From positions 1,116,001 to 1,180,000 of the forward strand of contig OY781965.2 of NCBI GenBank assembly GCA_963677395.2: a stretch of 64,000 bases of DNA, written 5' to 3'. Position 1 is the stretch's first letter. The number at the start of each line of letters is the position of its first letter. The position numbers were made by a program, and so were the translations under genes. This document shows positions 27,796 through 34,134 of this stretch, piece after piece. The notes below the pieces were generated by a model. The model was not told the origin of the DNA and ran no database searches. It was given only the letters and a program-made list of their open reading frames with translations. Source of the DNA: G963667975 sp963677395 (GTDB lineage: Bacteria > Bacteroidota > Bacteroidia > Bacteroidales > G963667975).

Positions 27796-27803
27796 CAAAA
27801 ATA
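27796..27803 (-). promoter_or_regulatory. -7 element of the aldehyde oxidoreductase operon promoter
   Basis: The minus strand reads TATTTTTG (TAnnTTTG). ATTGTAT lies nine bases upstream and a TTG lies 21 bases upstream, near the -33 position. The GATATG palindrome starts five bases downstream. Confidence 0.65.
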
Positions 27804-28015
27804 AAAATAATTATACAATAATCCAATCTCTTAAATGGCTTTATATAGTCGCTCCTTAAAATTTATATAGTTGCCTCTTGTTAATAATATAATCGATTGG
27901 TTGTTAATAAATTAATTCAATATTTTTGTGTTTATAAAAGCAGGAATAAGTATCTTTAAGGTATAAAATCCTGCAAATAATGATAGGGAAATTGCCTTTA
28001 AAAATTCAGCGAGAT
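27804..28015. other. AT-rich intergenic region
   Basis: Between the oxidoreductase promoter and the SBBP-repeat gene. It contains a plus-strand promoter-like pair, TTG at 27901 and TATTTTTG at 27921-27928, with no convincing plus-strand gene after it (it would read antisense into the gene at 28016). No terminator or RNA gene was recognised. Confidence 0.4.
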
Positions 28016-31000
28016 TTATTTGACAAGGGTTACTATTCCTTTTTTCTCAATAGTTTTGCCACTTCCGGCAAATGTTATTCGCATATAATAAACATAAACA
28101 CCGGATTGAACCATCTCATTTTTATAAGTTCCATCCCAGCCTATATCAAAATTGGTTGTTTCGAAAATCATCTGCCCCCAACGATTATAAATTGCCATAT
28201 AATAATCGGCATAAGCAGTAATGTTTCCAACTGGTTTGAAAATTTTATTAACTCCGGCAGGAACAAAAGCATTGGGAATATAAAGAGTATTACAGTTCTC
28301 AATATTTACCATAATGCTATCACTCTCTATACAATTATTTACATTTACATTAACCCAATATAAACCAGAATTATAAACCATAAAAATTGCATTTTTCGAT
28401 CCGTCTTGCCAATAATAGGTTGCATTGGGAGCTGTGGCATTTAATAAAACCGGAGTGCCTTCACAAATACTTGTGTCATTTCCCAGATTCACATATGGAT
28501 ATTGATTAACCGTAAGATTGCAAATTATTATACTGTCGCATCCATAAGTAGAAGAAAGAGTATCGGAATAAATTCCGGAACTATTGATAATTTGATTTCC
28601 AAACTGATAATTTTCCCCTTGGCATATGGAAGGATTTATAGTTGTTGTCTTTATAGGATTCACCGTTAGATATGTAATAACAATACTGTCACAACCTGCA
28701 TTTGAAATTAAAGTATCTTTATAAACCCCAGAATTCAGATAATAATGATTGCCAATAAAAAAAGTATCACCTTGACAAATTGTAGGATTTAATGTATCAA
28801 AAGAAATTGGTTTCGTATATACAACAACGCTATCGCAAACAGAAGTATCGCACTGACTTTCCCAACGAGCATAATATGTTGTGGTTTGAGTTGGAGAAGC
28901 TATCGTTAACGGACTATTTATTCCAATCATATTTAGACCGCATCCTCCTGAAAACCATCGCAAAGTATCTCCAATTCCGCCAATAGCTGTTAATGTTATA
29001 TTCCCATTATCATTAGAACAAAAGTTATTTCGGTCAGTATGTACGGTAGTTGGTTTTAAAGTATTGCACGGACTTATTTTGAGAATAAAGCTATCATCTT
29101 CTCCGTTCCATGAATTATCATAATAAGCTCCATTGCCGTAATCTATTGTATAGCTGTTTGCACCATTCCACTCTCCGATAAAATAAACTGCATTTTGATG
29201 ATCAACAGTGATGGCGGTGCCCCAGTCGTTTCCGAATTCTCCATAATATGTTGCCCATTGTCTTACACCCTGATTGTTGAATTTTAAAATATAATTATCA
29301 ATAATACCTGCAAGATTGGGTTGCCAGTATTCATTTTGCAATTGTTGTGTCGGGAAGTTTGATGACATTGTTCCTCCTGTAATATAAAGATTATCTTGTA
29401 AATCAATATTTGAAATTACTGTCATTGCACCTTCATTATTACTGCCTCCATAATAAGTTGCCCACAATCTGACTCCTTGGTTGTTGAATTTAAGAATAAA
29501 CAAATCAAAATCACCGGCATTGGCGGGTTGGTTATAAGCCCCAGTAAGTGTTTGTATAGGGAAATTAGCCGAAAATGTTCTTCCGGTAACAAAAATATTA
29601 TTTTGACTGTCGGCAACAACAGAATTGGCATTGTCGCCGGGATCTCCTCCATAATAGGTTGCCCACTGTCGTACTCCCTGAGGGTTAAATTTTACGATAA
29701 AAGCATTAGTGTTTCCTGCATTACCAGCTTGCCAATAAGCTCCCGACATTTGTTGTGTGGGAAAATTCTGTGAGAAAGTTCCTCCGACAAAGTATAAATT
29801 ATTTAAATGGTCAACACAAATAGAATAACCCATATCGTAATCATCCCCGCCATAATACGTTGCCCATTGCCTTACTCCTTGATTTGAAAACTTCAGAATA
29901 AACGAATCAAAATCGCCGCCAGAACTTGCCTGCCAATATGCATTTGTAAGCTGTAGAACTGGCAAATTACTTGAATTGCAGTAGCCGGTAATATAAATTT
30001 GATTCAGGCTGTTGCAGGCAATAGAGCTGGGAAATTCATTATAAGTCCCGCCATAATACGTTGCCCATAACCTTACGCCTTGGGAATTAAACTTTAAAAT
30101 ACAACCATCGGATGCACCTCCAAAACTTTGCTGATTATATGCATTTATAGCACTTTGAGTAGGAAAGTTCGATGAATAAGAATATCCTATAACAAATAAA
30201 TTATTTTGATTATCGACCACAGCATCGCTGGCCATATCAACCTGTCCACCACCGTAAAAAGTTGCCCAAATCCTTACTCCTTGATTATTAAACTTAATAA
30301 TTGTTATATCATTTGAAGCAACTATACTGCTTTGCCAGAAAGCAGCATTCATATACAAAGTAGGAAAATCAGAAGTTGTTGCATAACCTACAACGTAAAT
30401 ATTGTCCAGACTATCCGTGCAGATTGAGGTAAAACCATCATAGCTGGTACTTCCTCCGTAATATGTCGCCCAAATCAACGGATCTATAACTAAAGTCTTG
30501 GTTTTATCATAGTCAGCAATGTCAAATGAAATTACCGATTCTTTATCTATCGTAAATTTACTTTGTATATTATGACTGATGTCTGATATATACGACAAAA
30601 GATTGCCTTCTTCAATAGTGCCCGCGATAGTTTTAATTTTTAACTTGGTATCATTATCAGTCAGAGTTGTTCTTTTAACATTCACATATTTTATCTTAAT
30701 ATCCTTATAATCAGCTTTGGGGTGTACGATAAAATCATATTTCAATGGATGTTTTTTGGAGTTTGGGTTGGTGTAAATTACCCAATCAATTCCTTTATAG
30801 ATATTTTTAATGGTTATTTTTCCATAACCTTTTACATTATAAATGCCGTTGGGGCAATGGGCATAAAAGTAATTGTAATATCCCTGTCTGCTTTCTTCTT
30901 CCTTGATAATGTTTGTTTTATCAATATTCGCACCTTCCAGATTCATATCCATGCGGTAGTAAGAAACCTTCCTGTTTTCTTCTTCCTCTTTTTCAAAATC

Positions 31001-31324
31001 CTTAAAATTTTTAGCTTTGTTCTTGTTTTTTCTTTCTTCAAACTCCTCTTCTTCATTTTTAGTAAACTTCACAAAAACATAGCTTAAACCTCTGTTAGTA
31101 ATATAAATATTGCAATTTCCATAGGAAGCTTTAAACAAAACTTCATCGGCAGCTTTTCCATCAGTTTTTGTTAGCTGCCCTTTGTTCTCAATGAACTCAA
31201 TTGGTTTATTTCTAAGAAATTCCATAGCTTTCGCTTCGGTAATTTTATCTGCATTATTTTTACTACTGGCATATAAAGAAGAAGTAATAATGCATAAAAG
31301 AAGTACAATGATTATCTTGTTCAT
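28016..31324 (-). CDS. SBBP (beta-propeller) repeat protein with T9SS type B tail
   Basis: 1,102 residues with a signal peptide (MNKIIIVLLLCIITSSLYA). The N-terminal FIENKGQ region begins the DUF7948 domain usually found before SBBP repeats (about 35-280). Seven SBBP repeats follow, each WATYYGG or a variant, ending near DNxYVxG and NFPT; the seventh is WATYYGEFGNDWG. An Ig-like domain (NNFCSNDNGNITLTA) and two short CQGD/CQGE-containing repeats come next. The C-terminal domain contains LGNDTSICEGTPVLLNA, YIPNAFVPAGVNK and YNRWGQMIFET, the gliding-motility-associated T9SS type B signal. It is surface-exposed or secreted, function unknown. The lysine- and glutamate-rich stretch around residues 85-115 (EEEFEERKNKNKAKNF) is unusual in an exported protein. 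Confidence 0.9.
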   Translation of the reverse strand: MNKIIIVLLLCIITSSLYASSKNNADKITEAKAMEFLRNKPIEFIENKGQLTKTDGKAADEVLFKASYGNCNIYITNRGLSYVFVKFTKNEEEEFEERKNKNKAKNFKDFEKEEEENRKVSYYRMDMNLEGANIDKTNIIKEEESRQGYYNYFYAHCPNGIYNVKGYGKITIKNIYKGIDWVIYTNPNSKKHPLKYDFIVHPKADYKDIKIKYVNVKRTTLTDNDTKLKIKTIAGTIEEGNLLSYISDISHNIQSKFTIDKESVISFDIADYDKTKTLVIDPLIWATYYGGSTSYDGFTSICTDSLDNIYVVGYATTSDFPTLYMNAAFWQSSIVASNDITIIKFNNQGVRIWATFYGGGQVDMASDAVVDNQNNLFVIGYSYSSNFPTQSAINAYNQQSFGGASDGCILKFNSQGVRLWATYYGGTYNEFPSSIACNSLNQIYITGYCNSSNLPVLQLTNAYWQASSGGDFDSFILKFSNQGVRQWATYYGGDDYDMGYSICVDHLNNLYFVGGTFSQNFPTQQMSGAYWQAGNAGNTNAFIVKFNPQGVRQWATYYGGDPGDNANSVVADSQNNIFVTGRTFSANFPIQTLTGAYNQPANAGDFDLFILKFNNQGVRLWATYYGGSNNEGAMTVISNIDLQDNLYITGGTMSSNFPTQQLQNEYWQPNLAGIIDNYILKFNNQGVRQWATYYGEFGNDWGTAITVDHQNAVYFIGEWNGANSYTIDYGNGAYYDNSWNGEDDSFILKISPCNTLKPTTVHTDRNNFCSNDNGNITLTAIGGIGDTLRWFSGGCGLNMIGINSPLTIASPTQTTTYYARWESQCDTSVCDSVVVYTKPISFDTLNPTICQGDTFFIGNHYYLNSGVYKDTLISNAGCDSIVITYLTVNPIKTTTINPSICQGENYQFGNQIINSSGIYSDTLSSTYGCDSIIICNLTVNQYPYVNLGNDTSICEGTPVLLNATAPNATYYWQDGSKNAIFMVYNSGLYWVNVNVNNCIESDSIMVNIENCNTLYIPNAFVPAGVNKIFKPVGNITAYADYYMAIYNRWGQMIFETTNFDIGWDGTYKNEMVQSGVYVYYMRITFAGSGKTIEKKGIVTLVK

Positions 31325-31561
31325 ATAAAATTAGGGGGCTAAAAATGTATTTATATTTTATAGTTAACAATATTCATTTGTATCAAATATTAGGGTTGGT
31401 CAAATAAATTACTAAATATAACGGTATGCTTTTTTAAATGAGGTATAATATGCTAAATAAGAGAAGAATATCAAAGATACAAAATTAATTACATACAAAC
31501 CTATAATGAGACTTTTTTATTTAAAAACCAGTATGTAACCAAGAATAGTGAGAGTTGCTTC

Positions 31562-31900
31562 CTATTTCCGATTATCTGTAGCCGGGCTAACAGTTCTGAT
31601 TAATCCCGAGATCGGGACTCTAACCAACAGAGCTAAGGCGGCAGGAATATCATTTTTCAAAACCAAAGCTTCAATAAATGTTCTTGATTTTTGTTTTTTG
31701 ATAAATTTTTCGATTTTCAAAGCAACACCCCAGTTTCCCTTAACTTCAAATAAAGCGACCATTATCCATGGCCGATGTTTTGAAGTGTATGTTGTTCTTT
31801 CAGAAGTGTTGTGTTCCGATAGCCTTCGTTCCGGATTCTCAGTTACTCCAACATAGTATTTGTCGGAATTAGAACTATAAAGAATATAGAGGAAATACAT
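31562..31900 (-). CDS. GIY-YIG nuclease family protein, copy A (altered C-terminus)
   Basis: 112 residues. The catalytic fold is visible: FLYILYSSNSDKYYVGVT supplies the two GIY-YIG strands, ERRLSEHN the arginine, and ALKIEKFIKKQKSR the glutamate. Small GIY-YIG proteins of this type are frequent near tRNA genes in Bacteroidota; their function is not established. Residues 1-102 match copies B and C, but because the tRNA-Asn 3' half is absent on this side the frame ends RTVSPATDNRK instead of RGS. It is the last of three tandem copies in transcription order. Confidence 0.8.
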   Translation of the reverse strand: MYFLYILYSSNSDKYYVGVTENPERRLSEHNTSERTTYTSKHRPWIMVALFEVKGNWGVALKIEKFIKKQKSRTFIEALVLKNDIPAALALLVRVPISGLIRTVSPATDNRK

Positions 31901-31931
31901 TGAGCGAATTTATAATATGAAATAAAAACGA

Positions 31932-31957
31932 AAAAGGTCGCCACATGACGACCTTTT
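31932..31957 (-). terminator. tRNA-Asn terminator, repeat copy A
   Basis: Stem AAAAGGTCG/CGACCTTTT with an eight-base loop, followed on the minus strand by a T-rich tract. Identical copies lie at 32326 and 32720. Confidence 0.75.
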
Positions 31958-31958
31958 G

Positions 31959-32036
31959 CTCCCCCTCTAGGACTTGAACCTAGGACCCTCTGATTAATCC
32001 CGAGATCGGGACTCTAACCAACAGAGCTAAGGCGGC
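31959..32036 (-). pseudogene. Chimeric tRNA-Asn remnant, unit boundary A/B
   Basis: The 3' half is identical to the intact tRNA-Asn (from TTAATCAGAGG through the T-arm to the acceptor). The 5' half is a different tRNA-like sequence (GCCGCCTTAGCTC, then GTTGGTTAGAG). The anticodon arm is replaced by TCCCGATCTCGGGA. The acceptor strands do not pair and there is no GTT anticodon, so it cannot work as tRNA. It overlaps the 3' end of the GIY-YIG copy B gene. Confidence 0.7.
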
Positions 32037-32294
32037 AGGAATATCATTTTTCAAAACCAAAGCTTCAATAAATGTTCTTGATTTTTGTTTTTTGATAAAT
32101 TTTTCGATTTTCAAAGCAACACCCCAGTTTCCCTTAACTTCAAATAAAGCGACCATTATCCATGGCCGATGTTTTGAAGTGTATGTTGTTCTTTCAGAAG
32201 TGTTGTGTTCCGATAGCCTTCGTTCCGGATTCTCAGTTACTCCAACATAGTATTTGTCGGAATTAGAACTATAAAGAATATAGAGGAAATACAT
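31980..32294 (-). CDS. GIY-YIG nuclease family protein, copy B
   Basis: 104 residues, identical to copy C and to the first 102 residues of copy A. It has the GIY-YIG strands (YILYS, YYVGVT), the RRLSEH arginine and the IEKF glutamate. The last ~15 residues (ALALLVRVPISGLIRGS) are translated from the tRNA-like 5' half and the TCCCGATCTCGGGA hairpin. The coding end is therefore built from structural-RNA sequence, as expected if a mobile unit carries tRNA-derived ends. Confidence 0.8.
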   Translation of the reverse strand: MYFLYILYSSNSDKYYVGVTENPERRLSEHNTSERTTYTSKHRPWIMVALFEVKGNWGVALKIEKFIKKQKSRTFIEALVLKNDIPAALALLVRVPISGLIRGS

Positions 32295-32325
32295 TGAGCG
32301 AATTTATGATATGAAATAAAAACGA

Positions 32326-32351
32326 AAAAGGTCGCCACATGACGACCTTTT
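32326..32351 (-). terminator. tRNA-Asn terminator, repeat copy B
   Basis: The same AAAAGGTCG/CGACCTTTT stem as at 31932, offset by 394 bases. Confidence 0.75.
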
Positions 32352-32352
32352 G

Positions 32353-32430
32353 CTCCCCCTCTAGGACTTGAACCTAGGACCCTCTGATTAATCCCGAGAT
32401 CGGGACTCTAACCAACAGAGCTAAGGCGGC
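32353..32430 (-). pseudogene. Chimeric tRNA-Asn remnant, unit boundary B/C
   Basis: A copy of the chimera at 31959-32036: true tRNA-Asn 3' half joined to a foreign tRNA-like 5' half through TCCCGATCTCGGGA. It lacks an anticodon and a pairing acceptor stem. Confidence 0.7.
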
Positions 32431-32688
32431 AGGAATATCATTTTTCAAAACCAAAGCTTCAATAAATGTTCTTGATTTTTGTTTTTTGATAAATTTTTCG
32501 ATTTTCAAAGCAACACCCCAGTTTCCCTTAACTTCAAATAAAGCGACCATTATCCATGGCCGATGTTTTGAAGTGTATGTTGTTCTTTCAGAAGTGTTGT
32601 GTTCCGATAGCCTTCGTTCCGGATTCTCAGTTACTCCAACATAGTATTTGTCGGAATTAGAACTATAAAGAATATAGAGGAAATACAT
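32374..32688 (-). CDS. GIY-YIG nuclease family protein, copy C
   Basis: 104 residues, same sequence as copy B. It is the copy nearest the intact tRNA-Asn, starting 59 bases after the tRNA 3' end with the tRNA terminator in between, so expression probably needs its own promoter or read-through. Catalytic residues are intact in all copies, arguing against simple decay. Confidence 0.8.
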   Translation of the reverse strand: MYFLYILYSSNSDKYYVGVTENPERRLSEHNTSERTTYTSKHRPWIMVALFEVKGNWGVALKIEKFIKKQKSRTFIEALVLKNDIPAALALLVRVPISGLIRGS

Positions 32689-32719
32689 TGAGCGAATTTA
32701 TAATATGAAATAAAAACGA

Positions 32720-32745
32720 AAAAGGTCGCCACATGACGACCTTTT
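32720..32745 (-). terminator. Terminator of the intact tRNA-Asn gene
   Basis: The AAAAGGTCG/CGACCTTTT stem begins two bases after the tRNA 3' end and is followed by TTCGTTTTTATT on the minus strand. Confidence 0.8.
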
Positions 32746-32746
32746 G

Positions 32747-32820
32747 CTCCCCCTCTAGGACTTGAACCTAGGACCCTCTGATTAACAGTCAGATGCTCTA
32801 ACCGACTGAGCTAAGGAGGA
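32747..32820 (-). tRNA. tRNA-Asn (anticodon GTT)
   Basis: 74-base cloverleaf on the minus strand. The acceptor TCCTCCT pairs with AGGGGGA (one G-T pair). The D-arm is GCTCAGTCGGTTAGAGC. The anticodon stem TCTGA/TCAGA encloses loop CTGTTAA, which gives GTT. The T-arm is CCTAGGTTCAAGTCCTAG. The discriminator is G and CCA is not encoded. It is the only complete tRNA in the repeat array. Confidence 0.93.
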
Positions 32821-32850
32821 TTAAGTTTTTCTTTTTCTTTTATTCCCTTT

Positions 32851-32895
32851 GATTAACCCCGAAATCGGGACTCTAACCAACTGAATTAAGAAAGA
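32851..32895 (-). pseudogene. Decayed tRNA-like / repeat-end remnant
   Basis: Resembles the start of each 394-bp unit: GATTAA, CCCCGAAATCGGG, ACTCTAACCAACTGAATTAAG. It retains the hairpin and D-arm-like part with substitutions. It lies just upstream of the intact tRNA-Asn and suggests an older insertion of the same kind of element. Confidence 0.5.
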
Positions 32896-32971
32896 GAATT
32901 TTATTTGTTGTACCAACAATTGATATTGCTGATTACGGCTGCAAAATTAATAAGAGTTTCCAAAATAGCAA

Positions 32972-32979
32972 TACCTTTG
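32972..32979 (+). promoter_or_regulatory. -7 element of the adenosine kinase promoter
   Basis: TACCTTTG matches TAnnTTTG, 50 bases before the ATG at 33030. Confidence 0.55.
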
Positions 32980-33029
32980 CAAAAATTTTTTTGTCTTTCA
33001 GGATATTTATTCTTTAACTCATTGATAGT

Positions 33030-34025
33030 ATGAATAATAAAAATGCAACAATTTTAGGGATGGGAAACGCCCTGGTTGATATTATGACCAAACTTGATTC
33101 CGACTCAACTCTTCAGGAATATAATCTTCCAAAAGGTAGTATGCAATTGGTTGATAATGTTTTATCCGAAACTATCGATCATGGAACCAGTCATCTTGAA
33201 AAAACATTATCTTCCGGAGGATCAGCATCTAACACTATTCATGGCGTTGCGCGTCTTGGCTTGAAATGCGGATTTATTGGTTGTGTGGGAAATGATAAAC
33301 TTGGGCTCTTTTTTGAAGAAGATATGCGTAATAGTGGAATCAATCCGCATTTGTTTAAAGAAGAAACTGCTTCGGGTAAAGCAATTGCTTTGGTTAGTCC
33401 TGATTCAGAACGTACGTTTGCGACTTTTTTAGGTGCTGCAATTGAATTAACCGATTTGCATTTGGATGCAGCCTTGTTTGAAGGTTATCATCATTTTCAT
33501 ATAGAGGGCTACTTAGTTCAAAATAGAAATCTGATTTCAAAAGCTGTAAAACTGGCCAAAGAAAAAGGGATGACTGTTTCGCTTGATCTTGCAAGTTACA
33601 ATGTCGTAGAAGCAAATCTCGATTTCTTAAAAGAAGTGATTGCAGAAGGTATTGATATCGTTTTTGCAAATGAAGAAGAAGCCAAAGCTTTTACGGGAAT
33701 GGAACCTCGTGAAGCTGTGGTTGAATTAGGGAAAATTTCTAAAATAGCGATTGTAAAAACAGGTGCAAAAGGCTCATTGGTAATGAGTAACAATGAAATT
33801 ATCGAAGTTGAATCGTTCAAGGCAAATAGTATTGATACAACGGGAGCTGGTGATTTATATGCATCGGGATTTTTATATGGTTACCTTAATGGATTAAGTC
33901 TGAAAAAAGCAGGATTAATAGGTTCGTGGCTGGCTGCAAATGTAATTGAAGTTATAGGTGCTAAAATGGTTGATAACCACTGGGATATCGTTTTGGAAAG
34001 AGTTAAGGAAATTGAAAATGCATAA
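33030..34025 (+). CDS. Adenosine kinase (PfkB family)
   Basis: 331-residue cytoplasmic sugar/nucleoside kinase of the PfkB (ribokinase) family, closest in layout to bacterial adenosine kinases. The N-terminal GMGNALVDIM replaces the usual first PfkB glycine motif. SSGGSASNTIHGVARLG is PfkB signature 1 with the substrate-binding GGSA. DTTGAGDLYASGFLYG is signature 2 with the catalytic aspartate and anion hole. It would phosphorylate adenosine to AMP in purine salvage; related substrates cannot be excluded. It stands alone between the tRNA array and the EF-G paralogue, each with its own promoter. Confidence 0.85.
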   Translation: MNNKNATILGMGNALVDIMTKLDSDSTLQEYNLPKGSMQLVDNVLSETIDHGTSHLEKTLSSGGSASNTIHGVARLGLKCGFIGCVGNDKLGLFFEEDMRNSGINPHLFKEETASGKAIALVSPDSERTFATFLGAAIELTDLHLDAALFEGYHHFHIEGYLVQNRNLISKAVKLAKEKGMTVSLDLASYNVVEANLDFLKEVIAEGIDIVFANEEEAKAFTGMEPREAVVELGKISKIAIVKTGAKGSLVMSNNEIIEVESFKANSIDTTGAGDLYASGFLYGYLNGLSLKKAGLIGSWLAANVIEVIGAKMVDNHWDIVLERVKEIENA

Positions 34026-34084
34026 TATTGTGCTACTATTTCGCTGATTTTACAGTATAGAGGGTTGGCATATTAGTTTTTTAT

Positions 34085-34092
34085 TAAATTTG
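34085..34092 (+). promoter_or_regulatory. Promoter of the EF-G paralogue gene
   Basis: TAAATTTG matches the -7 consensus. A TTG at 34065, 20 bases upstream, fits the -33 element. The start codon is 42 bases downstream. Confidence 0.6.
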
Positions 34093-34134
34093 CGCATCTC
34101 AAAGCATTCGTATAATCAATAAGAAATAAAAAAA

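Larger units (their letters stand above)
31598..32779. repeat. Three tandem 394-bp units (GIY-YIG gene, hairpin, tRNA-Asn 3' half)
   Basis: Units begin at 31598, 31992 and 32386; the next occurrence of the same junction (GATTA) is at 32780 inside the intact tRNA-Asn. The spacing is exactly 394 each time. The copies are nearly identical; the only difference I saw is one base near 32308. Reading the minus strand, each unit holds the tRNA-Asn 3' half, a terminator hairpin, a GIY-YIG gene, then a tRNA-like 5' half ending in TCCCGATCTCGGGA. Confidence 0.9.

Noticed and set aside
27980..28363. A 127-codon plus-strand frame behind a promoter-like signal
   Set aside because: It is opposite the conserved T9SS type B domain of the 28016 gene and its translation has no protein-like motif.
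31959..32036. Functional second and third tRNA genes at unit boundaries
   Set aside because: The 5' and 3' acceptor strands do not pair and the anticodon arm is replaced by TCCCGATCTCGGGA.
31598..32779. CRISPR or rRNA/tRNA operon reading of the 394-bp units
   Set aside because: Units are contiguous without unique spacers, and only one cloverleaf (32747-32820) can fold with an anticodon.
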